Shown: piece after piece, positions 46,017 to 60,110 of the stretch
Layout of the letters: each line of letters opens with the position of its first letter
Numbering within the stretch: the first letter of the stretch is position 1
From: Cannabis sativa
Lineage: Eukaryota > Streptophyta > Magnoliopsida > Rosales > Cannabaceae
NCBI RefSeq assembly: GCF_029168945.1
Contig: NC_083602.1
Span: 12,831,850 to 12,895,849, forward strand
Length of the DNA stretch: 64,000 nucleotides
Direction of reading: 5' to 3'
Program-made: the position numbers and the translations under genes
Notes under the pieces: model-generated
What the model was told of the DNA's origin: nothing
The model's database searches: none
Seen by the model: only the letters and a program-made list of their open reading frames with translations

Positions 46017-48960
46017 TAATATAAAACAAAAAGTGCATTTCAAATAATCATTAACACCTTGATATACAAATCAAGTGTAATAGTAGTAAACTCCTCGTAA
46101 TAGGATCTGATAGGTTGAATTAAACACAACCTCTTCTCCACCATTACTCTTCCTTAATCACAAAATCCTTGATAATGTGAAATTCCTCTCTATATGTCTA
46201 TTCTCTTGGGATACTGGATTCTATACTTTTGGCAACTACTTCTTGGTTATTCAGGAAGTAACCCTAGTAGTTAAGGCAAGTTGGAACGGTGCCACAAATG
46301 TATAGAACTTTCCTTAGACTGAATAAGTACCTTTCCTGCAACTTTAACATTCAGTTTCTTTCTGGTAGACTAAGGGCTTGATTGGTTTGGAATTTGAAAA
46401 CAATTTTATGTTTTTAAAAACTTAAAATGTGGGGGTCCACATAAAAATACTTGATTGGTTTGGTGTTTTCAAAAACTAAATTTGAATATGATTTTGAGTT
46501 TTAAGTCAAAAAATGAAAACATCAATTTTATGTTTTCTATGTTTTCAAATCATTGAATTTAAAAACTCTTCAAATACTCTCTTACTTTTTTATTTTGGGA
46601 TTCGAAACCAATCACAAATCTAATTTTTTAAAACTCAAAAAAACAAAAACATTTTTAAAAATAATTTTTCACTTACAAAATTCAAATTTTTGTTTCCAAA
46701 ACACTCTTTTAGAAAACACAATTTTCAAATCTCAAACCAATCAAACCCTAAGAGATTTCAGATAGGTTTTTTATACTTCTCCAAAATCACTACTCCACCC
46801 CCAGAGTAATCACCATCTTATCAACAGACTTTCTAGCACAAAGGCAAGTCTCGAAATCTGATGTGGTGTAGTCTAAGAGTTTTAAACACACCCTTATCGA
46901 CTAACATATAGTTCCTATTCTTAATCTTAAGATTTACTTGATTGTCTTCCAATGTTCTTCTCCTGGATTAATCTGATACCTACTCATTACTCCCACTCAA
47001 CAGCAGGTGTCTGGTCTAAGGTATACTAAAGCATATCTGAGACCTCTCACTGTTGATTCAAGAAATTCTTTCATGGCTTTATCTTTTCTGGAATAGTTGA
47101 GACTTTTCCTTGGATAAATAAACTCTATGCTTAGATGTTGTGAAGCTCTATAGATTGCCATTGGAAACAAAATGCTTCATCATCTTATGCTTGCATTAGA
47201 GTAAGTAATTACCAGGTATACCACAAGCCATAGGTTTAGATAAACTCAAACCTATAATACTATGAACAGGAAGTTTTGTTAAGTCCATTGAATAGACTTA
47301 TTAACGAAAATTTCCTTTTCTGTCATTGTAACAGAAAACTTTAGGTTACTCCATGTGAATGGATCAAACCATAGTTCTATTGACTTTCTTCTTAGTTTCT
47401 TATCTTGACAATCCATTACTTGTTTAAACTCACAATGGATTTTAATCACTAGTTTCTTCCAAGTCATGAGAAGGTAAAGTTCCTTGAAACTCTCCCACTA
47501 CGACAAGGTACCGTGAATTATGTCTAAGAAAACTAAATGGTATTGACCTCTTCGGTTGTGTTAAGACAACAGAGGCAGTGGGATCATCTTGTAACGAATA
47601 AGATGATAGAACACTTATGGAATCAAGAAAAAATATCTCCTTTATTTGCTACTTTACTTTCAGACTTAGTCATTTTCTTAGAAAAGTAGTATTTGTTTAA
47701 ACAAACACTTTCTTATCTAATGACTATGGGACGATCCACCCCTAATCACTTAGAATAGCTAACAAACATGCAAACCATGGTTAACCGTTCTAGCTTTTCT
47801 TAAGATTTCGATTAGGTCATCCATGAATCTAGTAATGATTTACATTAAGTATACAACCATTGCATCATTATGAAATTTTATTACCATTGAAGGATTTAGG
47901 CAACAACTAGTAACTAATCATCAATATGCAACTCGAATTTCTGGGGAGGTAAGTTTGGATATAATTCAAAATCAAATTAATGATCTTTGAACTGCATATC
48001 TACTAACTTTTTCTCCACCCCTATCAGTTCGCAAGATCTTCAACCACTTACCATTGCTAGAAATTCATGAAATTTTTCAAACATTTCAAATTTCTTTTGC
48101 ATAAGGTAAAATCTAGAGTGATCGTTTTAAGAATACAAGGAAGACTCATATCCACCCCTGAATGTACATCCATCTACGAATGAGATGATTATACTTTCAG
48201 TGGATATAGGCATATTAATTCTTTGCAGAGAATGATCTTGTCAAAACCACTATGAACAAGATACAAATGCCATAGATTTATAAAATGTGGTTGTATCTTT
48301 TAGTTACAACAGAGAGCTCTTAGAATAGTGCAAGTGGATTCTGGTCACAGAATTCTAAACTCATACAGTTTAAATCCATTGAAAGAAAATGGTTATGAAA
48401 CACTTGTGAAAGTGTAGCTGTATAATTAGTAATTCTTTCTTGGACCACCACTACTAATCTAACTCTAAGATTCGCCTATACAAGTAGAAGATTTCTAAGA
48501 TTGATGATTTATATCATTTTGGGATAGAATTTCGAGACTATAATCATATTCATCATTTAATTTATTAAGAGAAAATATACAATGATTTTATATGATTTAT
48601 AGACCATTCATCCAATGATATGTCATTGAGCTAATTCGAAGTGAATAAGCTAAGAGGAATTAGGATAATTTCGTTTTAAATAAGAATCCAACGATGCTCC
48701 GATTAGCGAGAGTCAAAGTAATCTTATTTATACAATCTTCTTGTTTCATATTGTAAAATACTAGTCTAAGGTGTCATCAATTGATGAACAGCTAGATGTT
48801 GCATATACAATATTTATCTTTCGAGATCTAACACTATTATGTTAGTCTAATGGTGATAATCTATTAGGGATTTATCTCATTAGAAAAACAAACCAAGTTA
48901 GACCAACAATGAAGATTCGAAATTAAACTACAATTTGATAACAAAAAATAACATGGTTCA
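46017..48960 (-). pseudogene. Eroded pol traces of Copia C, with an inserted MITE
   Basis: On the minus strand, 48045-47980 reads aagatcttgcgaactgatag, then gggtggaga and 'gatatgcagttcaaagatcat', almost the integrase stretch RTDRGGE...MQFKDH of Copia B. The bases between are altered to 'aaaaagttagta', as in A1 and A2. Further ttaggggtgga-like words lie near 47742 and 48160. No long frame is open. The MITE at 46374-46748 interrupts it. Confidence 0.65.
46374..46748. mobile_element. Tourist-type (PIF/Harbinger) MITE
   Basis: A 375-bp unit with terminal inverted repeats GGGCTTGATTGGTTTGGAAT and, at the right, 'caaaccaatcaaaccc'. It is flanked by TAA on both sides (46371-46373 and 46749-46751). 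The 3-bp duplication and GGG-start fit PIF/Harbinger MITEs. It has no coding capacity. Confidence 0.88.
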
Positions 48961-49076
48961 ATACAAATTCATACACAATTCCGAAATTATGAAGCACATA
49001 GCAAGTAGGAATGACAAGTAAAAATACTAAAACATACAATCCTAAATAATTTCCAAGGTTTTCAACAAACTGATAT

Positions 49077-49218
49077 CAATGTCCCGTTTAGGCGAGAGTC
49101 AAAGCTACCATTCATTGAATTGAGTTGTCAGCTCATCTAAAATGATCAACATTCTAGCAACCTTTTATTCGACCAAGATGTGAATCCGCGTTGTCCCGTT
49201 TAGGCGAGAGTCAAGGCT
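49077..49218 (-). promoter_or_regulatory. Twin hairpin motif, Copia C
   Basis: Plus-strand 'gtcccgtttaggcgagagtc' occurs at 49081-49100 and 49193-49212. These are the complements of the GACTCTCGCCTAAACGGGAC motif, about 112 nt apart. Confidence 0.7.
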
Positions 49219-50715
49219 ATTCTATCTTATGAGCTTCCACCATTGTTTCATATTCTTGCAAGTCTTATACAGTCGCCACCATTAGGGTGATCAAAACTAT
49301 ATAAAAAACTTACAAGATTACTTATCTTTCGAGATTAAACGGTGCTAACTTGCTAATGAACGTTCCTCCATTAGGGAGGATTACTCACTAAAACAATAGC
49401 TATGTAAAACCAACAATGGAGATTGAATATCCTTATAATAATAAAGCTCATTATTTAATGAAGGTTGTATTTTCTTCTAAAATTTATTTTAATCAATTTA
49501 TTTTAAATATATATTTATTTAATTAAAATTTCCAATTTAGAATATAAAATTCTAAATATAAATTTTAATGTAATATTTATAAATTATACTTAGTTGGATA
49601 TGAAAATAACGTGAATTATTTCCATCTTAGTAATAATTTCCATAAATATTTAGAAAATTATTCAATTTAAGTTGTTTCAAAATTAATTTAAATTAATTTA
49701 CAACTTCAAATTTAATTTTCTATAAATATATATTGCATTTCAAAAAATGAACTGTATAAGAATACTACTTTCGAAAGTGCTTTAAAATAAAATAAAATAA
49801 ATCCTGGAAAATTACTCTAATTTTATGTTGGCCCAAAATTAATAAAAATTAATTTTCAAAAAAAAATTATAATTCTCCTATTTAAATAAATATCTAAGAA
49901 AAATTTCAAATATTTAAGTATCATGATTAAAAATCAACTTAAATATTAATTTTCTATTTAATTAAATACACTAGAAAAATACTTCATGCAAAACAGATAA
50001 TATCTATCTAGACTTTCATTAACTAATTAATTCAATTTCTAATTATAATATATTTTAGTTCATTTATTTTAATTAATCATTAAATGAAAAAATCATTGAT
50101 TTAAGTTGGTCCAAAAATAGTTTTCAACTTTAATCTATTTTTCAAATAAAATTCGAAATTTCTACATTAAAGAAATGTAATTTCGAAATTTTTAGAAATG
50201 ATTAATAAAATAAAATAAAATATATTTTAAAAATTATTCAGCTTTAAGTTATTCTGAAATAAGATTCCAAACTTAAAATAATTTTCAACTTTAATTAAAT
50301 AACATGAAAATAACAATATTTAAGTATCATGATGAAAATCAACTTAGATATGGAAATTTTCAATTTAATTAAATGTATTAAATTCAAGAAATAAATAATT
50401 AAGTATAGAGGAAACTTAATTATTAATTCTAGTTTAATACTAGAAAAATATTCTAAACTTAGATTGTACCAAAATTAATTAAGAAACAATGAATTTCAGA
50501 ATCAATGATATTTTCCTATTTAATATTAGAAATAATAACTAGTACTAGAAATAACTATCTAGAATATATATCAGTGTTTTTTCTAAAATTTACTTTAAAA
50601 TATTACATGAAAAATAAATTTCATATATTTTAAAAGTTAATTATGTTGCTAATTCAATTTTAATTAGGTTGGACTAATATAATTAACCTAATACAATTAT
50701 TTAAATAAGGCAAAT

Positions 50716-50806
50716 GGGCCTTCACAATTGGGGTAGTTCATGTGAGGGGGAGCTGGGTTTAGTATGTCGTACCCACTTCTATTGGCCCCCAACTCTCACA
50801 CAAGAC
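50716..50806 (-). repeat. Conserved stem-loop in Copia C leader
   Basis: On the minus strand GTGGGTACGACATACTAAACCCAGC sits between GGGGGCC and CCCCCTCAC arms. The outer GGGCCTT arm has decayed to 'tgtgtctt'. Confidence 0.7.
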
Positions 50807-52376
50807 ACAAAAGAGAGGAATTTAAACTTTAAATAAATAATTGTTATTCATTGAATAAGCCCAAATCTAATTGGGCCTAAATAAATTTACTTATGTCAAA
50901 ATTTATTTTAGCAACCTATTCCATTTACTTAGTAAAAACTTAAATGAGCTTCCTATATGTATCTAAGCCCAATAGCAAACATATAGGCTCACACAAGTCA
51001 AATGATTTGGATGGGCCCTATCATGTTACTAGGTTTACACAGATGAAAGAAATACAAAATTTACCTGTTACAAATTATTTATAAGATCTATTGACAATTG
51101 GACTATGATTAAAATCAGATCATTGGATCTGTCAACAAGTTAATCATAGCAATTTAGATTAGATAAATAATAGGTTTGTTAAAAAAAATTTGTATAAACA
51201 ATATTAATAAACAAACATTGTCCATGTTAACAGATGTGAAAATAAGATATTAATATAATTAAATTATTATTCTTAAACTAACCAAATAAAGGAAACTAAT
51301 TTTAAAATATTTAGGTTTAAATCAAATTAAATATCTAATAAGATCAATGATTTGAAAGGAAAGAATCTTCAATATCACTTTCAGATCTTATAATTTAATA
51401 AAATAAACCAATTTTAAAATAGATTTGGTTAGATAATTATTATTTTAGGAATAAAATAATAAATAAATAATAATTACCATAATTATATGTCAAAATACCT
51501 CAAATTAAGCAACATTCAAATCTCTACAAAATATCTTTGTTATTTAAATATTTAAGATATGATTTATAAATTTCTAATATGGAAAAAATGATATATATAG
51601 AAAAAATATCTTTTTTAAACTTATAATTTATAAATAATTAAATATTTAACAAAATAACAAATTTTGAATTTGAAAAATATTATAATAAGTATATCTATAA
51701 AAATATCTATATTAATTTCAAATTTATTAATTATTTAATTTGTCATATAAGATAATTTTAATATAATATTTTAAATAAAAAGACAAAGTTATCTTTTAGT
51801 TTAAAATATCTTAAATATCAAAATATCTAATCTTATAATTAAATAATAAATAAATATTAAAGAAGTTAACAAATTTTTAAATCTGACCATAATAGGAAAT
51901 ATTTAAAATTAGAAATATTCCAAAAAGAAAATATTTAAAATTGGAAAAATTTCAAATTGAAAATATTTAAAATTGGAAATATTTCAATTTAGATATATTT
52001 AACAAGGAAAAATGACTTTTGGGAAATAATCCCATGAAAAAATTGGATTTTTGGGGAAAAAATCCACAAAATTCGCAATTTGTAAGGGCTGCCAGGATAG
52101 GCTGCATGCAGCAGTCATAATTTCCAATCTTCCAAAATTTATATCTTTCTCAATTTTTATCGGAATCGAGTTCCATAAAAAACAAAATTGCTTAATTTTT
52201 CACAAGGAATCTGAATAAAATATTTTCAAAAATAGAAAAAATATTTTTCATGGAAAAAATTCGTACAACACATACATTCATCACATAAACACATAAACCA
52301 ACATGAAAGCATCCAAATCAACACAAAAAATTATAAAACATCGTTTTAATTCATATTACATGAAAGTAAATCATTA

Positions 52377-52395
52377 CCATGGCTCTGGTGCCAGT
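52377..52395 (-). other. Primer binding site of Copia C
   Basis: The minus strand reads actggcaccagagccatgg after the 5' LTR, a Met-tRNA-type site with two changes. Confidence 0.8.
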
Positions 52396-54257
52396 TGTTG
52401 GAATTTATTTTACCAGGATCTAGATTTACTACCAAGTATGTTTGATTAACAACCTAATATGAATTCTAAAACAATAAAAATAAACAAATATAAAGTTTAG
52501 AAAACCTTACAGCGGGTGCAGCGGAATATTATGACTCCTTCCATTCAGATCTCTAGCCCTTGATTCCTTTCTGTAGCAGAGCATAATCAAGATCTAAATC
52601 TGGATCTCTTTCTCTCCTTCTTTGATGCTGATTTTCCATAGTCTTACATACTATCATTGAGGTACCACTTGATGTGTGTGGGCACTACTCATTCACTCAA
52701 GGGAATTTCGAAATTTTGAAGAGAAGAAAAGAGAGAGGAAAGTGGTGGCTCAGGAATTCACTCTGAAAAGAATGAGATGCAATTGTGTGTTGTTTCGTGA
52801 AGCCATTACTTTCTATTTATAGAATGCCCTCTAAGTTTAGGTTAGAATTGTGTGGCATCAAAATAATGGAAAAATAAAATGGTAAAAGCCTATGCATAGT
52901 GGGCGGCCCATATAAGGAAATTGGGCCTCACTTTGTAACTTTCCCATTTTGTTATTTTCTATTCCTATTTTCTCAAAAATGCCAATTTTCCAATTTAACC
53001 TTTTAAATGCCAATTCTAATTATTTAATAACTTGAAAATAATTATTAAATAATATTGCCATTTAATATATTTATTAATTTAGACATATAAAGTCTCTTAA
53101 TCAATAAATAAACTTAGAATCTCTTTTCTTTACAATTTTTCCCTTGCTTAGTCAAAATTCATAAAGTAGACATAGTCTAACTTTTAGAATTATAATTGAT
53201 TAATTAAAATTAATTAACTGAGTCTTACAAGCAGTATGGTCTCAACTAGTATGGGGACCATGGGTCTATATAACCGAGCTTCCAATAAGTTGAACCGAAT
53301 CTACCAAGTAAATTCCCTAACTTATTAATTCCTCATTGAATCCACACTTAGAACTTGGAATTGCACTCTCAGTCATATAGAACGCTCTATATGTTCCATG
53401 ATATAGACACGTCATTAGTTATCCATTGTTATAACCCTAATGTGATCAATGATCCTCTATATAGATGATCTACATTGAAAAGGCACTACTGTTACCGCTA
53501 CACCTTCAATGTATTTTATTTTTAAAACACTTAACCCTGTATAAATGATATTTCAGCTAAGTGAAATGAGATCTCTACCATTTATTTTCGTTTGGTTAAG
53601 CTCGAAGGAAATCATCCTTTATTTTCTATTTGCCAAATAGAAGTTATAGATTCCATATTTATGTTAGCGCTCCCACTCAATTGCACTACCGTGTTCCCAA
53701 AATGTACGTATCACCCTGACCCAAAAGTAGGCTTAACTAACAAATCAAAGAACACGAGTAACACTCTTGAGATTGAACCTAACCATATCAGGATTAAGAT
53801 CATTTGATCTAGGATCAACATGTGATATTGAATTGAATAGATATTACGGTAAGTCTTAATATATCTAATCAAAGTTCAATATCGGTCCCTTCCGATGTAT
53901 ACTCCATGCATCCGATACTGGTAAACTTTGCCAATGTCCTGGAAAGGACATAACACTTTTCCAAGGTGTAAGAATACCTATCGCTGATTATACCATGTCA
54001 GTCTAAATCCAGTGTTCTGACAAATCAGGGAATAAACTTTTGAACATATAATTAAGATTATATTCCACTGTGCTGACAACACTATAATCTTCAACAAATT
54101 CATATGTTCTGGACTTAAAAAGAATTCATACATTATATACATATAATCATGAAATAAATCATCTGAACCATGCAACATAAAATGTTATTTCTGATCTTTA
54201 TTAATAAGTAAATCTGATTATATGAAATGAGTTTTATTTAGGGCATAAAACCCAACA
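52396..54257 (-). repeat. 5' LTR of Copia C
   Basis: An 1862-bp LTR, partner of 44136-46001. On the plus strand it is followed by CCCTG. Confidence 0.94.
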
Positions 54258-55386
54258 CCCTGTTGCACGCCCATGGACAGTATGCAATGCATACTGTCCG
54301 TACAGCTCGCAAATTTTTTCGTTTTCTTCGATTTTTCATGCTATTTCATGGAATTAACTTCCGATTTTTGTTGTAGTTTTGTATTTTGATTTTTACTTTT
54401 CATTTTTCAAATCTAATATCAAAAATAAATTAATTTGATTTTTTAAAAATTAATTTAATTTTTTAAAAATTAATCTTAGATATTAGTGTAATTTGAATTT
54501 GAAAACAAGTAAAAATCTATCTTTTTGCTTGATTTTATATCTTATTTTTAAATTTGATTATTTTGTGTTATTTTTAAAATTAAAGGTTAGATATTAAATA
54601 TTTTTTAATTTTTTTTTTAATTATTTGACCTTATTTAAATTTAAAATAAGATTACTATAATCATGTAATTTTAAATAGAAGTAAGATATTTTGCTAATTT
54701 TTTAAATTTTGTTATTTTTATTTAAATTAAATTATAAAATCTGAAAAAATATTTAGTTTTTTTTTATTTTATATTTAGTTTATAAAATAACTTTAAAAAT
54801 TTAAAAAGTGGTTAGCAATTATTTTTGAAATGATATTTAGGTTAGTTGAAACCTATTTTTTCAAAAATTGTAGGTTTAATTTCAATTTTTTTATTATTTT
54901 ATTTTATTTTAAATACCGAAAATATTTTTAATTATTTAATTATTTTTGAAATTATTATTTAAAATTAAATAATTCCTACATCCAACAATCCAATTCATCT
55001 TGTTGCAGGAGTATGTGTTTTAGCTTGTCTGTAAGTTTTATAAAACCTACTATTGCTTGATCTAAATTGCCATGGTTAACTTGTTGACAGATCCAATGAT
55101 ATGATTTTAACTCATGGTTCAATTGTCAATAGGTCAAGTAAATAATTTGTAACAGGTAAATTTTACAATCTTCTTTCATCTGCGTATGACCTAGCAACAT
55201 GATAGGATCCATCCAAATGTGTGCATGTGTGAGCCTATATGTTTAATTTCTTTATAGATGCATATAGGTTGTTGTTGCTAAATAAAATGTCATAAGTTAT
55301 TGATAGATTTTATTTAGGCTCATTTAGTTTTTGGGCCTATTTAATTAATAACAGTTGTTCATTTTAAGGTTAAATTCCTCTCTTTT

Positions 55387-55489
55387 GGGCCTTGTGTGAG
55401 AGTTGGGGGCCAATAGAAGTGGGTACGACATACTGAACCCAGCTCCCCCTCACATGAACTACCCCAATTGTGAAGGCCCATTTGTCTGA
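55387..55489 (+). repeat. Conserved stem-loop in Copia B leader
   Basis: GGGCCTT and AAGGCCC form the outer arms. TGAG...GGGGG and CCCCCTCA pair inside, and TGGGT/ACCCA form the top stem around acgacatactga. Confidence 0.75.
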
Positions 55490-56392
55490 TTTGGATAACT
55501 GTACTAGGTTAATTAAATTAGTTTAACCTAATAAAATTGATTAGCAACATAATTAATTTCATTTATTTTGAAATTAATTTAAGAAAAACATAGTTTAATG
55601 AATTATATTCAAAGCTAAACTATATGTATTTTCTTGTTTTAATTAAATATAGAATTATAACCAACTAGATTCTTTCTGAAGCTTAATTTAAATTATTTCA
55701 TTAAATATTCCTATTTAAGTTGAAAATTGGTTATTATTAACTAATCAACTTAAATCTCAATATCTTTTGAATTTCAAATTTCAAAATTAAGTTGAGGAAT
55801 TTTAGGAATTGGTTATTAAGATTCTTTGGATATTTTTTAAGTTGATATTTTTTCAAATATAAACTTAAAATGGAATATTTTCAAATTAAGTGGTTACAAC
55901 TTAATTTTTATATTTAATTAAATCTAATTTGAAAAATATTTAAGTTGGATTTTTTTTTTAGATTCTTCTAAACAACTTAAACAAGATATTTTCAAATTAG
56001 TTCCATTCTTTTCGAATTTAAATAATAATTGAAATTTAATTAGAGTTGGATTTTTTATTTAAACCAACTTTAGTTTGTAATTTTTCATTATTAAAATATG
56101 GAACAGATGATTAAATAAAATACACATTTTTAAAATAATGAGCTTTAATCAAAATATATTCGATCTCCATTGTTGGTCTTACAATAGTTAATTTTTTCAA
56201 TATAACCTCGAGACGCTAGACTTCGTCCCCCTTATGGATGGTTATTCGTTGAAAACTTTTAACACCGTAAGATCTCATTTGATAAGTGTTTTGTAAGTTT
56301 TTGTCTCTATTAGACTCTCCCCTACGGTGACTACTTAGAGATAAACTCATAAAACATGAAACAATGGTGGAAGCTCATAAAGTGAGAATAAC

Positions 56393-56528
56393 CTTGACTC
56401 TCGCCTACCGGGACAACGTTGGATTCTCATTTTGATCGAATAAAAGGTTGCTAAAATGGTTTTATTTTAGATGAGATGACTACTCTATTCAAATAATGTT
56501 ATCTTTGACTCTCGCCTACCGGGACACT
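56393..56528 (+). promoter_or_regulatory. Twin hairpin motif, Copia B
   Basis: Two copies of TTGACTCTCGCCTACCGGGAC, the second about 110 nt after the first. The A-type loop CCTAAA is CCTAC here, while the TCTCG/CGGGA stem is kept. Confidence 0.7.
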
Positions 56529-56633
56529 GTATTTCATTATGTTGGAAACCTTGGAAAATAAACTATGTTAGATTTAGTATTTTTATAACATATGTGATTA
56601 TTTGTTATTTTCTGAACTTGTGTATGAATTTAT

Positions 56634-59600
56634 TTGAACCAAAACCTTACTTCTGTTTTATTGATATGTTGTAGTGCCAATAACCCTCATCCCCATCCAC
56701 TCCTAGTTAATATCTTAGCAAATGAACTTGAAGATATGAATAAAACTCCTGGTCAGAGTAATACTTCAAATGTGCTCATGATGAACATGAAATTCCAGAA
56801 AGCAGATAAGCTGGGAATTGTTCACTCTGAAGAGCAAATAGTTCATAACTCCATAAATCCTACTATTTCAAGCTTAGTTGAGAAGATAAGAGCAAGTGAT
56901 TCCACTTCCTCAAGTTATACTTCACAACAAAATGAACCAGCAAGAACAACAATTCACAAACGAATAAGCAGTGATGCTTTAGTCTTCGAATCATGTGTTT
57001 TAGAGAATGATAAATCCATTTGGATTCTTGATTCTGGGTCTACAAACCATGTAAGTTTTTCATTGCAATTGCTTGAGAAATGGAATTATTTGAAATCCGA
57101 AGAGTTGAAACTTAAGGTTGGTAATGGCGAAATGGTTTCGGTTAGAGCTAGAGGAAAAGCCAAACTCAAGTTTCAAAACAGAATTTTGGAATTAGACAAT
57201 GTCTTATACATTCCAAATTTTAGTAGAAACTTGATTTCTGTTTCATGCTTACAATTGCATCAATACAAATTAGATTTTTCGAGTTCTGGTTCTACAATTT
57301 CTCAAAATGACATTCATATTTGTGTTGCATCCATGGAATAGGGGCTTTATGTTCTTAGACCAGAAGCACCATTTGCCCTACATAGCGAACTTTTTAAAGT
57401 AGCTAAACCTAGAAACCACAAAAAGCAAAAGATCGATGATGATAATGAAACATGTCTATGGCATTTACGTTTAGGTCACATAGGCTATGACAGACTAAAT
57501 AGGCTAACCAAATACGGTCCATTGAAAAATGTCTTCTTAGGTGAATTACCTGTTTGCAAATCTTGCCTAGAAGGAAAGATGACTAAACGTTCTTTCTCTG
57601 CAAAGGGAGAGCGTGCCAAACAATCCCTAGGGTTAGTGCATTCAGATGTTTGCAGACCTTTGAATGTAAAATCCCGAGGTGGTTATGAGTACTTTGTCAC
57701 TTCCATTGACGATTACTCTAGATATGGACATATTTACCTTATGCATAAGAAATCTGAAACGTTTGAAAAGTTTCCCGAATTTCAAGCATTGGCTCAAAAC
57801 TAATTGGGTAAAATGTTAAAGATCTTGCGAACTGATAGGTGGAGAATATATGGATATGCAGTTCAAAGATCATTTGATCGAACTAGGCATTGAATCCCAA
57901 TTAACTGCCCCTAGCACTCCACAACAAAATGGAGTTGCAGAAAGAAGGAATCGCACGCTTTTGGAAATGGTTAGGTCCATGCTTAGTTACTCAACTCTAC
58001 CTACGTCCTTTTGGGGATATGCAATTCAGATGGCAACCGATATTTTAAATGTTGTTCAATCTAAATCAGTCCCTAAGACACCTTTAGAACTATGGAATGG
58101 TCGTACACCTAGCTTACGCCATTATAGAATCTGGGGGTGCTTGCTCATGTCTTAAGAAAGAAAGATGGCAAACTTGAAAAGCGATTTGAGGTTTGCATGT
58201 TTGTCGAAAATTCTAAAGAGACTAGGGGTGGACTATTTTATAGTTGCAAGGATGATAAAGTGTTTGTTTCCACAAACGCCACTTTCCTTGGAGGAAATTC
58301 TTGCAGATATAAGACCTTCCAATGTTCCGTCCTCTTCCACTCAAGAAGAGGATAATCCCACTCCCTCAGTCGAACCAACTGAGAAGACTACTACCAAAGT
58401 TCCTGTTCAGAAGATCACCGCTCCTCGTCGTAGTGGGAGGGTTTTCACAAAACCAGCTCGTTATGGCTTGGATGGTGAAATCAATATGGTCGTTGGTGAC
58501 GGTATTGATGACGACCCGTTAACCTATAAACAGGCAATGGCAAGTCCGCAACGGAAACGATGGTCAGCCGGCTTGGATTCAGAGATGGATTCCATGAAAA
58601 AGAACAAAGTCTGGGAATATGTAGACGCACCCGATGAGTATAGTCCAATTGGATGTAAGTGGGTCTACAAGAAGAAAAGAGGCGCTGGAGGCAAAGTCGA
58701 AACTTTTAAAGCTAGACTTGTAGCCAAGGGTTATACCCAAAGAGAAGGTGTGGACTATGAGGAAACTTTTAGTCCTGTTGCCATGCTGAAATCCATCCGA
58801 ATTCTTCTCTCCATAGCTGCCGCTTATGATTATGAAATCTGGCAAATGGATGTCAAGACTTCCTTCCTTAATGGGGTACTTGAAGAAATCATCTATATGG
58901 AGCAACCAGAAGGCTATGTTCTTCCAGGGCAGGAAAAGAAAGTTTGCAAATTAAATAAGTCTATTTATGGACTTAATCAAGCTTCTCGCTCATGGAACAA
59001 AAGGTTTGATGAAATCATCAAGACCTACGGCTTTCTTCAGAATGAAGATGAACCTTGTGTTTACCAACTCAAGGAAGACCAAGTAGTAGTATTCCTGGTC
59101 CTTTATGTTGACGACATTTTGATTATTGGAAACAATATCAAGAAAATTACTAACATCAAGGAATGGCTTGACACTCAATTCGATATGAAAGATTTGGGTG
59201 AGGTAGCCTATGTTCTTGGTATTCAGATTATCAGAAATCGGAAGAACAGATTTCTTGCTCTCTCTCAAACAACCTACATTGACAAAGTTTTAGAGAGATT
59301 CTCCATGAACAACACCAATGGGGCGAATATGCCTTCTAGATATGGTATTTGTCTATCTAAGGAACAGTCTCAAACTGATCCTCAAGAGATAGAGGACATG
59401 GCAAAAATTCCTTATGCTTCTGCAGTTGGAAGTCTAATGTATGCAATGTTATGCACTAGACCTGACATTTGCTATGCAGTTGGAATCGTGAGCAGGTATC
59501 AATCAAATCCAGGTCAAGAACATTGGAATGTAGTTAAGTATACTCTGAAATACTTAAAGAGTACAAGAAATCTTGTGTTAGTCTACAAGGGTGGTGCTTT

Positions 59601-60042
59601 AAATCCCATAGGCTATACTGATTCAGATTTCCAGGCATGTCTTGAAGACGAGAAATCTACATCTGGGATGGTGTTTACTCTTGGGGGTGGAGTAGTGGTT
59701 TGGAGAAGTGCTAAACAAACCACGATATCAAACTCTACGATGGAAGCAGAATACATAGCTGCAGCAGAAGCTGCTAAAGAGCTTGTCTGGCTGAGAAAGT
59801 TCTTCATCAGTATCGGTGTCGTGCCTGGAATGGAAAAGCCTCTTGTCCTACTTTGTGATAATAATGGAGCAATAGCCAATAGTAAGGAACCTCGAAGCCA
59901 CAAGAGAAGCAAACACATAGAAAGAAAGTATCACATCATCAGAGAATATGTGGCAAGAGGGGATGTACTGGTTGAGAAAGTGGACACAGAAGACAACTTA
60001 GCTGATCCATTCACCAAAGTCTTGGCTGTAACTGCATTTTAA
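56634..60042 (+). pseudogene. pol: Copia pol (protease, integrase, RT, RNase H), broken, without gag
   Basis: Order of domains: a Ser/Thr-rich linker; an aspartic protease (WILDSGSTNH, 57021-57050); the pre-integrase zinc finger (WHLRLGHIG, then VCKSC); an integrase core (HSDVCRPL, RTDR, NGVAERRN); a Copia RT (VAKGYTQREGVDYEETFSPV, then YVDD at 59104-59115); and RNase H (YTDSDF, MEAEYIA, CDNN, SKHIERKYH). The end is ADPFTKVL and the stop is at 60042. Lesions: stop TAG at 57339-57341; stop TAA at 57801-57803; loss of two bases in the RTDRGGE codons near 57838; one-base shifts near 58140 and 58290. From about 58290 the frame is open for more than 580 codons. The protein would cut the polyprotein, copy RNA and integrate DNA, but no gag precedes it. 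The Copia lineage is not assigned. Confidence 0.93.
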
Positions 60043-60096
60043 AGGCACCGTCAGAATTTAGGATTAATTGATATGTACTGATTAGTTTTATATTAG

Positions 60097-60110
60097 TGCA
60101 AGTGGGAGTT
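60097..60110 (+). other. Polypurine tract of Copia B
   Basis: gtgcaagtgggagt directly before the 3' LTR, as in the A elements. Confidence 0.8.

Larger units (their letters stand above)
48961..52376 (-). other. Copia C untranslated leader
   Basis: AT-rich leader on the minus strand. The GC palindrome GCTGCATGCAGC is at 52101-52112, the splice-donor-like site 'caggtaa' near 51062-51068, the stem-loop at 50716-50806 and the twin hairpins at 49077-49218. A decayed third hairpin copy lies at 48697-48719. No gene. Confidence 0.75.
44136..54257 (-). mobile_element. Ty1/Copia C element, no gag and no pol, nested in Copia B leader
   Basis: A full-length 10,122-bp reverse-oriented element flanked by CCCTG (44131-44135 and 54258-54262). 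LTRs at 52396-54257 (5') and 44136-46001 (3'). Primer site on the minus strand at 52377-52395 and purine tract at 46002-46016. The leader (about 52376-48960) keeps the palindrome, the stem-loop and the twin hairpins. No gag start or zinc knuckle follows. The region 48840-46760 holds pol traces only. The two LTRs are near-identical, so the insertion is recent. Such an element depends wholly on proteins made elsewhere. Confidence 0.93.
54258..56633 (+). other. Copia B leader, second part
   Basis: AT-rich, no gene. Starts with the hairpin GGACAGTATGC-AAT-GCATACTGTCC (54277-54301). The donor-like AACAGGTAAAT is near 55151, the stem-loop at 55387-55489 and the twin hairpins at 56393-56528. A tgttgtag acceptor-like site near 56667-56674 corresponds to the one just before gag in A1/A2, but here no gag follows. 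Confidence 0.75.

Noticed and set aside
46553..46765. A 70-codon frame
   Set aside because: It lies almost wholly inside the Tourist-type MITE and has a low-complexity composition.
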